From Achromobacter sp. RTa (GTDB lineage Bacteria > Pseudomonadota > Gammaproteobacteria > Burkholderiales > Burkholderiaceae_B): DNA of 64,000 bases. A program made the position numbers and the translations under genes. Within the stretch, counting starts at the first letter, position 1; the number at the start of each line of letters is the position of its first letter. Under the pieces are notes generated by a model, which did not search any database, was not told the DNA's origin, and saw only the letters and a list, made by a program, of their open reading frames with translations. Positions 8,677 to 16,605 of the stretch are shown in pieces. Location of the stretch: assembly GCF_000757485.1 (NCBI RefSeq), contig NZ_JPYO01000045.1, positions 132,111-196,110 on the forward strand, given 5' to 3'.

Positions 8677-9699
8677 TCAGGCATCCTCCAGCCGGATCAG
8701 GCGCTTACCCATGTTCTTGCCTTGATAGAGATCCGCGATCGATCCCGGCGCGGCTTCGATGCCGTCCAGGATCTCTTCGCGAAAACGCAGTTTTCCTTCG
8801 CGCACCAGCGGCGCCAGCGCGGCGACGGCTTCTTCGTAGCGGTGCTCGTAGTCCCAGACGAGAAAGCCCTGCATGCGCGCCGCCTTGTTGAGCAGGTGGC
8901 GCTCGACGCGCGGACCGGCGGGCCAGGGATCCCAACTGGCCACGGACGCGGTGCCGCAAATGACGATGCGCGCGTGCCGGTTGATCAGAGGGATCACGGT
9001 ATCGCTGATACGCCCCGCGGTGTTGTCGAAGTAGACGTCCACGCCGGCCGGGCAGGCTGCGGCCAAGGCTTGCGCCAGCTCGGGCGAATGGTAATCCACC
9101 GCGGCGTCGAAGCCGAATTCCTCTACGCAAAGACGAGTCTTGGCTTGCCCGCCCGCGATGCCCACGGCCCGGCAGCCCTGGTGGCGGGCCAGTTGTCCGA
9201 CGACCGAGCCGACGGCGCCAGCGGCGGTGGAGACCACGACGGTCTGACCGGCCTGGGGCTCGCCGCAGACATTGAGCGCGAAGTAGGCCGTGACGCCGTT
9301 CAGTCCGAGAACGCCGAGCGACAGCGACAGCGGCAGATCGGTCTCCAGCACGCGCCGCCGGATAGCCTGGCCGTCGGTCAGCGCGTAGTCCTGCCAGCCC
9401 AGCATCCCCATTACCAGGCTGCCTTCGGGATAGCGCGGATTGCGCGACGCGACCACGCGTCCGGCCGCGAACGAGCGCATGACTTCGCCGATCGCCACCG
9501 GATCCGAGTAGTTGGCGGCGGCATTGACCCAACCTCGCATGGCGGGGTCCACCGACAGGTACAGGTTCCTGACCAGGACTTCGCCTTCCTTCGGCTCCGG
9601 CACCGGCGCGGTGCGGATATCGAAGTGCGACGCCTGCGGGATGCCCAATGGCCTTTCTTTCAGGACGACCTGCCGGTTTACCAGGTTGCGGGTCTGCAT
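8677..9699 (-). CDS. NADPH-dependent medium-chain reductase (CurA / leukotriene B4 dehydrogenase type)
   Basis: 340 residues from ATG 9699, preceded by AAGGAGA at eight bases; an upstream in-frame start at 9726 lacks such a site. N-terminal GroES-like half has [11 protein letters not shown], characteristic of the zinc-free CurA/PTGR group, followed by a Rossmann half with [15 protein letters not shown] and a bound NADPH. Such enzymes reduce the carbon-carbon double bond of enones or related conjugated carbonyls. It is the first gene of a two-gene leftward operon with the MarR regulator and is divergent from the MaoC-led operon. Physiological substrate unknown. Confidence 0.85.
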   Translation of the reverse strand: MQTRNLVNRQVVLKERPLGIPQASHFDIRTAPVPEPKEGEVLVRNLYLSVDPAMRGWVNAAANYSDPVAIGEVMRSFAAGRVVASRNPRYPEGSLVMGMLGWQDYALTDGQAIRRRVLETDLPLSLSLGVLGLNGVTAYFALNVCGEPQAGQTVVVSTAAGAVGSVVGQLARHQGCRAVGIAGGQAKTRLCVEEFGFDAAVDYHSPELAQALAAACPAGVDVYFDNTAGRISDTVIPLINRHARIVICGTASVASWDPWPAGPRVERHLLNKAARMQGFLVWDYEHRYEEAVAALAPLVREGKLRFREEILDGIEAAPGSIADLYQGKNMGKRLIRLEDA

Positions 9700-9729
9700 T
9701 GCTCGTCTCCTTGGGGTTGTTCCCAATAT

Positions 9730-9745
9730 TGTATGGATGCATACA
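9730..9745. promoter_or_regulatory. Inverted-repeat operator, probable MarR site
   Basis: TGTATGGATGCATACA (9730-9745) is an inverted repeat with only the central pair mismatched, in the 135-bp divergent region between the reductase and the MaoC gene. It overlaps TACAAT (9733-9728, minus strand), a five-of-six match to a -10 box for leftward transcription. Size and position fit a MarR dimer controlling both directions. Confidence 0.6.
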
Positions 9746-9834
9746 GTATGTTAGCGTTCATTTTAACGCGATGGACCAGGATGTCCATCGCCAAGCGGGC
9801 GACAGCCCCGCGGCGCGCAGCCAAGGAGACGACG

Positions 9835-10287
9835 ATGGCAGGGTTGTATTTCGAGCAATTCCAGGTCGGGCAGTGCTTCCAGCATGACGTGCGGCGCACG
9901 GTCACCGAGACCGACAACGTGCTTTTCTCCACCATGACGATGAATCCCGCGGCCATTCACCTGGACGCGGAATACGCCAAGGCCACCGAGTTCGGCCGTC
10001 CCCTGGTCAACAGCGCCTTCACTCTCGGCCTGATGGTCGGGATATCGGTAGGCGACACCACGCTCGGCACCACCGTCGGCAACCTGGGATGGGATGAAGT
10101 GCGCTTCCCCAGCCCTGTATTCGCCGGCGACACCCTGCGCGTGGAAACAAAGGTGCTGGAGCTGCGCGACAGCCGTTCGCGCCCGCAGAACGGCATCGTG
10201 GTCTTCGGCCACAACGCCTACAACCAGCGCGACGAGCTGGTCGCCAGTTGCCGCCGCGTGGCGCTGATGTTGCGCCAGGCAGCCTGA
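9835..10287 (+). CDS. MaoC-family hydratase (mesaconyl/itaconyl-CoA hydratase-like)
   Basis: 150 residues from ATG 9835 with AAGGAGA upstream. Single hot-dog domain. The active-site segment reads [16 protein letters not shown], a variant of the usual D-x-N-P-x-H motif: the His and Asn remain but the catalytic Asp position is a Thr. This form is known to me from MaoC proteins near CitE-like lyases acting on branched C5 dicarboxyl-CoA esters. [18 protein letters not shown] is the standard end of the domain. First gene of a rightward operon with acyl-CoA dehydrogenase, BKACE, CoA-transferase, crotonase and lyase. Substrate is inference. Confidence 0.85.
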   Translation: MAGLYFEQFQVGQCFQHDVRRTVTETDNVLFSTMTMNPAAIHLDAEYAKATEFGRPLVNSAFTLGLMVGISVGDTTLGTTVGNLGWDEVRFPSPVFAGDTLRVETKVLELRDSRSRPQNGIVVFGHNAYNQRDELVASCRRVALMLRQAA

Positions 10288-10325
10288 GGCCCCCGCCGAT
10301 TTTCCCTTTATTGGAAGAGTTGCCC

Positions 10326-11492
10326 ATGGATTTCGCGCTTAGCGACGAGCAGACCGCCATCCGCCATGCCGTGCAGGACCTGTGCGCGGGATTCGACGAC
10401 GACTACTGGACCCGCAAGGACAGGGAAGGCGGCTTCCCGGAGGATTTCTACCGCGCCATGGCGGATGCGGGCTGGCTGGGCGTGGCCATGCCCGCCGAGT
10501 ACGGCGGCGCCGGCCTGGGCATACAGGAAGCCGCGCTCATGATGGAAACCGTTGCCGCTTCCGGGGCCGGCATGGCGGGGGCTTCGTCCATCCATATGAA
10601 TGTGTTCGGACTGCATCCCGTGGTGGTGCACGGCAGCGACGCGCAGCGCGCGCGGTGGCTGCCGCCGATCATCAGCGGGGAGCAGAAAGCCTGCTTTGGC
10701 GTGACCGAACCCAACACCGGGCTCAATACGCTCAAGCTGCGCACGCTGGCGGTGCGCCGCGGCGACCGCTATGTGGTCAATGGCCAGAAGATCTGGATCT
10801 CCACGGCTCAGGTGGCCAGCAAGATCCTGCTGCTGGCGCGCACCACCCCGTTGGACCAGGTGACGGGGCCGACGCAGGGCCTGAGCCTTTTCTATACGGA
10901 CCTGGACCGCAGTCGCGTCAGCGTGCGCGAGATCGAAAAGCTGGGCCGGAAGGCCGTCGATTCCAACGAGCTGTTCATCGATGGACTGGAAGTGCCGGTC
11001 GAAGACCGCATCGGCGAGGAAGGCAAGGGCTTCTCCTACATCCTGCACGGCCTGAATCCCGAACGGGTCCTGCTGGCAGCCGAAGCCACTGGGCTCGGGC
11101 GGGCGGCGCTGCGCCGGGCCGCCGCCTACGCGGGCGAGCGGATCGTGTTCGACCGCCCCATCGGCCAGAACCAGGGCGTGCAGCATCCGCTGGCCGAACG
11201 CTGGGTGGAACTGGAAGCGGCCGAATTGCTGTATCGCCGCGCCGCCTGGCTGTACGACCAGGGGCAGCCTTGCGGCGCCGAGGCCAATGCGGCCAAGTTC
11301 TTCTGCGCCGAGGCGGGGTTCCGCGCCTGCGAGACCGCGGTGCTGACTCATGGCGGCATGGGCTATGCGAAGGAATACCACGTGGAACGCTACTTCCGCG
11401 AAGCCATGCTGCCGCGCATCGCGCCGGTCTCGCCGCAATTGATTCTCTGCTACATCGCCGAAAAGGTATTGGGACTGCCCAAATCGTATTGA
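10326..11492 (+). CDS. Acyl-CoA dehydrogenase
   Basis: 388 residues, starting MDFALSDEQ after GGAAGAG. Full ACAD fold: N-terminal helices with MPAEYGGAGLGI (about 60-71), FAD-binding CFGVTEPNTGLNT and GQKIWIS in the middle, and C-terminal PIGQNQGVQHPLAE and HGGMGYAKEYHVERYFREA. It would oxidise an acyl-CoA to the 2,3-enoyl-CoA, feeding electrons to ETF. GFSYILHGLNPERVL carries a Glu in the usual position before R, but the catalytic base was not confirmed by alignment. Position between MaoC and BKACE genes indicates a role in the same CoA-ester pathway. Related genes occur beside itaconate-degradation genes in Pseudomonas. Confidence 0.9.
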   Translation: MDFALSDEQTAIRHAVQDLCAGFDDDYWTRKDREGGFPEDFYRAMADAGWLGVAMPAEYGGAGLGIQEAALMMETVAASGAGMAGASSIHMNVFGLHPVVVHGSDAQRARWLPPIISGEQKACFGVTEPNTGLNTLKLRTLAVRRGDRYVVNGQKIWISTAQVASKILLLARTTPLDQVTGPTQGLSLFYTDLDRSRVSVREIEKLGRKAVDSNELFIDGLEVPVEDRIGEEGKGFSYILHGLNPERVLLAAEATGLGRAALRRAAAYAGERIVFDRPIGQNQGVQHPLAERWVELEAAELLYRRAAWLYDQGQPCGAEANAAKFFCAEAGFRACETAVLTHGGMGYAKEYHVERYFREAMLPRIAPVSPQLILCYIAEKVLGLPKSY

Positions 11493-11502
11493 GGAGACAA
11501 GC

Positions 11503-12435
11503 ATGCGCAAATCGCCGAAGGTCATCATCACCTGTGCCGTAACGGGCTCGATCCATACGCCGTCGATGTCGCCCTACCTGCCCATCACGCCCCGGCAGAT
11601 CGCGGACGACGCGGTGGCGGCCGCCGAGGCCGGAGCCGCCATGCTGCACCTGCATGCGCGCGATCCGGAAACCGGCAGGCCCGACCAGGATCCGAAGCTC
11701 TTTGCGCAGTTCCTGCCCGAGATCAAGGCCCGCAGCGGCGCCATCCTGAACATCACCACGGGCGGGGGGCTGGGCATGTCGCTGGACCAGCGGCTGGCGC
11801 CCGCCAAATGGGCGCAGCCCGAGGTCGCGTCCATGAACATGGGGTCGCTGAACTTCAACATCGCGGGCGCGGGCGATCGTGTCAGCGAATTCAAGTTCGA
11901 TTGGGAAAAGCCCTATCTGGAGATGACGCGCGATTTCATCCTGTCGAACACCTTCGCGCAGATCGATCGGGGCCTGCGCGAGCTGTCCGACCTGGGCACG
12001 CGCTTCGAGTTCGAGTGCTACGACGTCGGCCACCTGTACAACCTTGCGCATTTCGTCGACCGCGGGCTGGCCAAGCCTCCGTTTTTCCTGCAGTGCATCT
12101 TCGGCATCCTGGGAGGCATCGGCGCCGACCACGAGAACCTGCTGCATATGCGCACCATCGCCGACCGCCTGTTCGGCGACGACTACTACCTGTCGGTGCT
12201 GGCCGCGGGGCGGCACCAGATGCCCTTCGTCACGGCCAGCGCGCTGCTGGGCGGGAACGTCCGCGTGGGGCTGGAGGACAGCCTGTACGCCGGCCGCGGA
12301 AAGCTCGCGACGTCCAACGCCGAGCAGGTCGCGAAGATCCGCCGCATCCTTGAAGAGCTGTCGCTCGAGATCGCGACGCCCGACGAGGCGCGGGCCATGA
12401 TTCAAACCAAGGGCGGCGACAACGTCGCTTTCTGA
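11503..12435 (+). CDS. Beta-keto acid cleavage enzyme (BKACE, formerly DUF849)
   Basis: 310 residues, ATG 11503 after GAGGAG. TIM-barrel family: VIITCAVTGSIHTPSMSPYLP at the N-terminus, the zinc motif LHLHARDPETG with H49 and H51, NITTGGG, and ESM-like SMNMGSLNFN. BKACE enzymes condense a beta-keto acid with acetyl-CoA and split it into acetoacetate and a new acyl-CoA; the founding member acts on 3-keto-5-aminohexanoate in lysine fermentation. Here it sits between an acyl-CoA dehydrogenase and a CoA-transferase. This combination suggests that the pathway substrate or an intermediate is a beta-keto acid. Specificity cannot be read from sequence. Confidence 0.88.
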   Translation: MRKSPKVIITCAVTGSIHTPSMSPYLPITPRQIADDAVAAAEAGAAMLHLHARDPETGRPDQDPKLFAQFLPEIKARSGAILNITTGGGLGMSLDQRLAPAKWAQPEVASMNMGSLNFNIAGAGDRVSEFKFDWEKPYLEMTRDFILSNTFAQIDRGLRELSDLGTRFEFECYDVGHLYNLAHFVDRGLAKPPFFLQCIFGILGGIGADHENLLHMRTIADRLFGDDYYLSVLAAGRHQMPFVTASALLGGNVRVGLEDSLYAGRGKLATSNAEQVAKIRRILEELSLEIATPDEARAMIQTKGGDNVAF

Positions 12436-12467
12436 GCGTCGCGAGGCGCACGCGGGAGAAGGATGCA

Positions 12468-13676
12468 ATGGATGCTTTGCAGGGGTTGAGAGTGGTGGAT
12501 TTCTCCAAGGTGCTGGCGGGCCCCTTGTGCACGCAGTACCTGGGCGACATGGGCGCAGAGGTGATCAAGGTGGAGCCGCCCAAGGGAGACGATACGCGCC
12601 GCTGGCCGCCTTTCAGGGGAGAGGACGGCACGGTATTCCTGAGCGTGAACCGCAATAAGCGCAGTGTGGCGCTGGACCTGAAGTCGCCCGAAGGCCGCGA
12701 AGCCGCCCAGCGGCTGATCGCCACGGCCGACATCGTGGTCGAGAGCTTCGGCCCCGGGGTGGCGGCCCGCCTGGGCATCGATTACGACAGCGCGGCGGCG
12801 CTGCGGCCGGACGTGGTCTATTGCAGCATTTCCGGCTTCGGCAGCAAAGGGCCGCTGAACAAGGGCAAGGGCTACGACGTGATCCTGCAGGCGTTCTGCG
12901 GCATGATGTCCATCACGGGCGAAGACGGCGGACCCGCGGTCCGCAGCCCGATTTCTCCCATCGACCAGGCCACCGGCATGCATGCCGCCACCGGAATCCT
13001 GGCCGCGGTCGTGCGCAGGCTGCGCACCGGCAAGGGCTGCAAGGTCGAGGCCTCGCTGTTCGACACCGCCGTCGGGTTCATGGGCTATGTGATGCAAAGC
13101 TATTGGGAGCGGGGCAGCGAGCCGCGCCGCTGGGGCTCCGCCCATGAGTCCCTGTGCCCTTATCAGGTGTTCGAGGCAAGCGACCGCCCCTTGCTGCTGG
13201 GCGTCGCAAACGATTCCTTGTGGCGCGCCTTCTGCAACGAGGCGGGCAGGGCGGAACTGGCGGACGATGCGCGCTACGCGACGAACGCGGACCGGGTGCG
13301 CAACCGCGCGGAAGTGCTGGAGCTCGTGTCGGAGATCATGCGTGGCGACGCCAGGGATGGCTGGATCCGCCGGCTGGCGCTCGCAGGCATTCCATGCGCG
13401 CCCATCCAGGGGGTGGGCGAGCTGCTGGCGCACGAGCACACCGCCGCCAGCGAAATGGTCCATCGGTTCGCGGAATCCGCGCACGGCGAGCTGAACGTGG
13501 TGTCCCAGCCGCTGCGCTTTGACGGCCAGCGGCCCAGGCCCGCCTCGCCGCCTCCAAGAGTGGGCGAGCATACCGCGCAGGTGCTGGCGGAACTGGGCTA
13601 CGGCGAGGCCGCGGTCGGACGCTATCTGGATGCGCTGGCGCCGCGGGCAGGCATGGCGCCGGCGGAGGAGGGCTGA
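12468..13676 (+). CDS. CaiB/BaiF-type (class III) CoA-transferase
   Basis: 402 residues. Starts MDALQGLRVVDFSKVLAGPL, then LGDMGAEVIKVEPPKGDDTR, and the catalytic aspartate D137 in KGYDVILQAFCGMMSITGE. The full-length interlocked-dimer fold is present. It would activate a carboxylic acid by moving CoA from a donor such as succinyl-CoA. Between BKACE and a crotonase, and with a CitE-like lyase two genes on, it could be the itaconate- or methylsuccinate-activating step of the cluster. The downstream crotonase starts one base after the stop. Confidence 0.9.
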   Translation: MDALQGLRVVDFSKVLAGPLCTQYLGDMGAEVIKVEPPKGDDTRRWPPFRGEDGTVFLSVNRNKRSVALDLKSPEGREAAQRLIATADIVVESFGPGVAARLGIDYDSAAALRPDVVYCSISGFGSKGPLNKGKGYDVILQAFCGMMSITGEDGGPAVRSPISPIDQATGMHAATGILAAVVRRLRTGKGCKVEASLFDTAVGFMGYVMQSYWERGSEPRRWGSAHESLCPYQVFEASDRPLLLGVANDSLWRAFCNEAGRAELADDARYATNADRVRNRAEVLELVSEIMRGDARDGWIRRLALAGIPCAPIQGVGELLAHEHTAASEMVHRFAESAHGELNVVSQPLRFDGQRPRPASPPPRVGEHTAQVLAELGYGEAAVGRYLDALAPRAGMAPAEEG

Positions 13677-13677
13677 C

Positions 13678-14451
13678 ATGTCCATCGATTTTCACGAGCA
13701 GGACGGCGTGGCGCTGATCACCATCAACCGCCCCGAGAAAAGCAACGCGCTGGATCACGAACACTATGACGCCTTGTCCGAGGCCTGGCGCCGGGTCCGC
13801 GATGACGACGCCATACGCGTGGCCGTCATCACCGGGGCCGGTGATCGGGCCTTCTGCGCGGGCGCCGACCTGAAGTCGTTCATCGGCGCGCCGCCCAGCC
13901 TGGCGGCGCTGATGCACACGCAGCAGGGCCAATTGCTGAACCGCGGGCTGGAAGTCTGGAAGCCGGTGGTTGCCGCCGTCAACGGGCACTGCCTGGGCGG
14001 CGGCATGACGCTGCTATTGGCCACTGACCTGCGCGTGTGCGTGCCGACCGCCACCTTCGGCCTGACGGAGGTCAGGCGCGGCGTCTTTCCGGCCAATGGC
14101 GGCACCCAGCGCGTGGCGCAGCAGTTGCCGCACGCCATCGCCATGGAATTGCTGCTGCTGGGCGACGCGTTCGACGCCGAAGCCGCCAGCCGCTGGGGTT
14201 TGGTGAACCGCGTCGTGCCGCGCGAGGAACTGCTGCCGGCGGCCATGGCGTATGCGCGCAGGCTTGCAGCCAATGCGCCGCTCGCGGTGCAGGCCGCCAA
14301 GGAACTCGCCCTGCGCAGCCGCGATGCCGACCTGGCGACCGGTTTGCGGCTGGAGCAGTTGTTCCTGCGCCTCTTGCAGGATACGCAGGATGTCGCCGAA
14401 GGCACGCAGGCGTTCGCCGAACGCCGAGCCCCCAGATTCCAAGGACAGTGA
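13678..14451 (+). CDS. Enoyl-CoA hydratase/isomerase (crotonase family)
   Basis: 257 residues from ATG 13678, preceded by GGAGGAGG; the open frame extends upstream but only inside the CoA-transferase gene. Crotonase landmarks: INRPEKSNALD, GDRAFCAGADLKSF (oxyanion hole) and HCLGGGMTLLLATD. The first catalytic Glu of classical hydratases (after GGG-x) is replaced by Thr, while the second is kept in FGLTEVRRG. The enzyme may therefore isomerise or hydrate by one-base chemistry rather than act as a standard hydratase. Co-operonic with the CoA-transferase (1-bp gap) and the lyase (10-bp gap). Confidence 0.88.
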   Translation: MSIDFHEQDGVALITINRPEKSNALDHEHYDALSEAWRRVRDDDAIRVAVITGAGDRAFCAGADLKSFIGAPPSLAALMHTQQGQLLNRGLEVWKPVVAAVNGHCLGGGMTLLLATDLRVCVPTATFGLTEVRRGVFPANGGTQRVAQQLPHAIAMELLLLGDAFDAEAASRWGLVNRVVPREELLPAAMAYARRLAANAPLAVQAAKELALRSRDADLATGLRLEQLFLRLLQDTQDVAEGTQAFAERRAPRFQGQ

Positions 14452-14461
14452 GGAGCATGCA

Positions 14462-15337
14462 ATGGCATTGAGATCGATGTTGTTCGTCCCCGGGGACAGC
14501 GAACGCAAACTGGCAAAGGCCCCGGACACCGGCGCGGACGCCCTGATCCTGGACCTGGAGGATGCCGTGGACGCGGCGCGGCTGCCGGCGGCGCGCATCA
14601 TCGTGCAGGAATACCTGGCGGCGCGTCCGGCGGCGGGCCCGGAGTTGTGGGTTCGCATCAATCCCCTGGATTCCGGCCTGGCGCTGGACGATCTGGCGGC
14701 CGTGGTGCGGTCGGCGCCCGATGCCATCCTGCTGCCCAAGGGCCAGGGCGCGCAGGGCATCGTCACGCTGGACCGCTACCTCAGCGCGCTGGAAGCGCGC
14801 GAAGGCCTGGCGCCCGGCGCCATCGGCATCATGCCGGTGGCGACCGAGACCGCGGGCGCCATGTTCAATCTGGGCGGCTACGCGGATTGCAGCCCGCGGC
14901 TGCGCGGCCTGACGTGGGGCGCTGAAGACCTGGCGGCGGTGCTGGGAGCGGCAAGCAACCGGCGCGAGGACGGCGAGTACGACTTCACCTACCAGCTCGC
15001 CCGTTCCCTCTGCCTGCTGGGCGCCACCGCGGCGGGCGTGCCCGCCATCGACACGATATGGGGCAACTTCCGCGACATGGAAGGCCTGCGCAAGGACTCC
15101 GCGCGGGCGCGGCGCGCCGGTTTCACGGGCAAGATCGCGATTCATCCGGACCAGGTGGCGGCCATCAACGAGGCCTTCACACCCGATCCCGCGGATATCG
15201 AGCGCGCGCGCCGCATCGTCCAGGCGTTCGAGCGGGCGCCCGGGGCCGGCACGCTGCAACTGGACGGCGAAATGCTGGACCGCCCGCACCTGAAGCAGGC
15301 GATGCGCATTCTGGCCAGCGTTCCGGCCGGCAGTTGA
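14462..15337 (+). CDS. CitE-like (3S)-malyl/citramalyl-CoA lyase
   Basis: 291 residues. HpcH/HpaI-CitE TIM barrel: SMLFVPGDSERKLAKA, ALILDLEDAVD, VRINPLDSG, VATETAGAMFNL with the metal-binding Glu, and LTWGAEDLAAVLGA with the Glu-Asp pair, then IHPDQVAAINEAF. These enzymes cleave beta-hydroxy dicarboxyl-CoA esters, for example citramalyl-CoA to acetyl-CoA and pyruvate. No citrate lyase alpha or gamma subunit genes are nearby, which argues against citrate fermentation. It is probably the final cleavage step of the MaoC/CoA-transferase pathway encoded upstream. Confidence 0.9.
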   Translation: MALRSMLFVPGDSERKLAKAPDTGADALILDLEDAVDAARLPAARIIVQEYLAARPAAGPELWVRINPLDSGLALDDLAAVVRSAPDAILLPKGQGAQGIVTLDRYLSALEAREGLAPGAIGIMPVATETAGAMFNLGGYADCSPRLRGLTWGAEDLAAVLGAASNRREDGEYDFTYQLARSLCLLGATAAGVPAIDTIWGNFRDMEGLRKDSARARRAGFTGKIAIHPDQVAAINEAFTPDPADIERARRIVQAFERAPGAGTLQLDGEMLDRPHLKQAMRILASVPAGS

Positions 15338-15428
15338 CCCGCCCGGGCGAGGCAGGCCGAACCGCCTCTGCCCAGCACTTTCGGCGACCGTCCGGACACA
15401 AGGCCGGCGCCTCTTCAAGGAGAGAGAC

Positions 15429-16403
15429 ATGACGCGTTCCTTATTCAAGCCCGCCTGCGCGGCCGCCTTGCTCGCGCTGAGCCTGGCGGGGCCCGCGCAG
15501 GCGGCGGACTACCCGTCCCAGCCGGTGAAAATGATTACGGCGTTCGGCGCGGGCAGCGCCAGCGATATCGTCGCCAGACTGATCGGCGAACGCTTGCAGG
15601 CCGCCTTGGGGCAGGCCGTGATCGTCGAGAACCGTCCCGGCGCGTCGGGCCAGATCGCCGCCGATCTGGTGGCGCGCGCCCAGCCCGACGGCTACACCAT
15701 CATGCTGGCGACCAACACCACCCATTCATCCAATCCGTACCTGTTCAAGAACCTGCGCTACGACCCGATCAAGGATTTCACGCCGCTGGTGCAGGTCTGC
15801 AATTTTCCGTTCGTGCTGGCCGTCAGCGCCAAACTGCCGATCAACAGCGTCGACGACCTGCTGCGCTACGGCAAGGCCAACCCCCAGGGCCTGAACTACG
15901 CTTATGGCAACAGCACCGGCCAGATCTCGGCCGCCTCGTTCGACAAGCTGACCGGCCTGAAGGCCACGGCGGTTCCCTACAAGAGCACGCCGCAGGCCAT
16001 GACCGACATCATCGGCGGACGCGCCACGTTCATGTTCGTGGACCTGGCTTCGGCCACGGCTCATATCCAGGCCGGCACGCTGAAGGCGCTGGCGGTATCC
16101 ACGGAGAAGCGCAGCTCGCTGGCGCCGAATCTGCCCAGCGTGTCGGAGGCGTTGGGCCAGCCGGGCTTCGACCTGGCGGCCTGGGTCGGAATCTTCGGGC
16201 CCGCCAAGCTGCCGCAACCCATCGCCAAGCGCCTGGCCGACGAGCTGTACAAGATCGTCTCGTCCGAGGACATCAAGGGGAAGCTGGTGCAGCTGGGCGC
16301 GGAACCCATGCCGGCGCCGGCGTCCGAGTTCGGGCCCTTCGTGGCGCAGCAGGAGAAGGTCTGGGGCGACAAGGTCAGGCAGGCGGGCATCCAGGCTGAA
16401 TGA
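15429..16403 (+). CDS. Bug/TctC-family periplasmic binding protein
   Basis: 324 residues with AAGGAGAG before ATG 15429. A clear signal peptide ends near GPAQAADYPSQPVKMI. Two-lobed Bug fold, with ADLVARAQPDGYTIML and the C-terminal KVWGDKVRQAGIQAE. The first ligand loop reads AFGAGSASD, where most relatives have GG before x-x-D. Bug proteins usually bind carboxylates in the periplasm; no TctA/TctB membrane genes are present, as is common in Bordetella-type genomes. Its place at the end of the CoA-ester operon (91 bp after the lyase) suggests it binds that pathway's acid. Confidence 0.9.
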   Translation: MTRSLFKPACAAALLALSLAGPAQAADYPSQPVKMITAFGAGSASDIVARLIGERLQAALGQAVIVENRPGASGQIAADLVARAQPDGYTIMLATNTTHSSNPYLFKNLRYDPIKDFTPLVQVCNFPFVLAVSAKLPINSVDDLLRYGKANPQGLNYAYGNSTGQISAASFDKLTGLKATAVPYKSTPQAMTDIIGGRATFMFVDLASATAHIQAGTLKALAVSTEKRSSLAPNLPSVSEALGQPGFDLAAWVGIFGPAKLPQPIAKRLADELYKIVSSEDIKGKLVQLGAEPMPAPASEFGPFVAQQEKVWGDKVRQAGIQAE

Positions 16404-16448
16404 GGCGGAGAGGGCGCAAGCGGCGGCGCTGAGTTTCCCTGCACGCTT

Positions 16449-16468
16449 CCGCGAGGCGCGCCTCGCGG
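16449..16468. terminator. Perfect 20-bp palindrome, possible terminator
   Basis: CCGCGAGGCGCGCCTCGCGG is fully self-complementary and lies 46 bp after the Bug gene and before comEC. It can form a hairpin of up to 8-9 bp, but no T-run follows, so Rho-independent termination is not assured. Confidence 0.4.
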
Positions 16469-16605
16469 CTTCCCGAGGTGGATGAAACCGCTCATGCCGC
16501 GGTCTGGATCGCGGTGAGGAGGCCTACGCTTTCCCATTTCGGGAGGCGCATATCACGGGCCGTATTTTCTGCATCGCCTTCGTCGCGGGGTCGGGGCTGG
16601 TTCAG

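Noticed and set aside
14462..15337. Citrate lyase beta subunit
   Set aside because: No citrate lyase alpha, gamma or maturation genes nearby; context is CoA-ester degradation.
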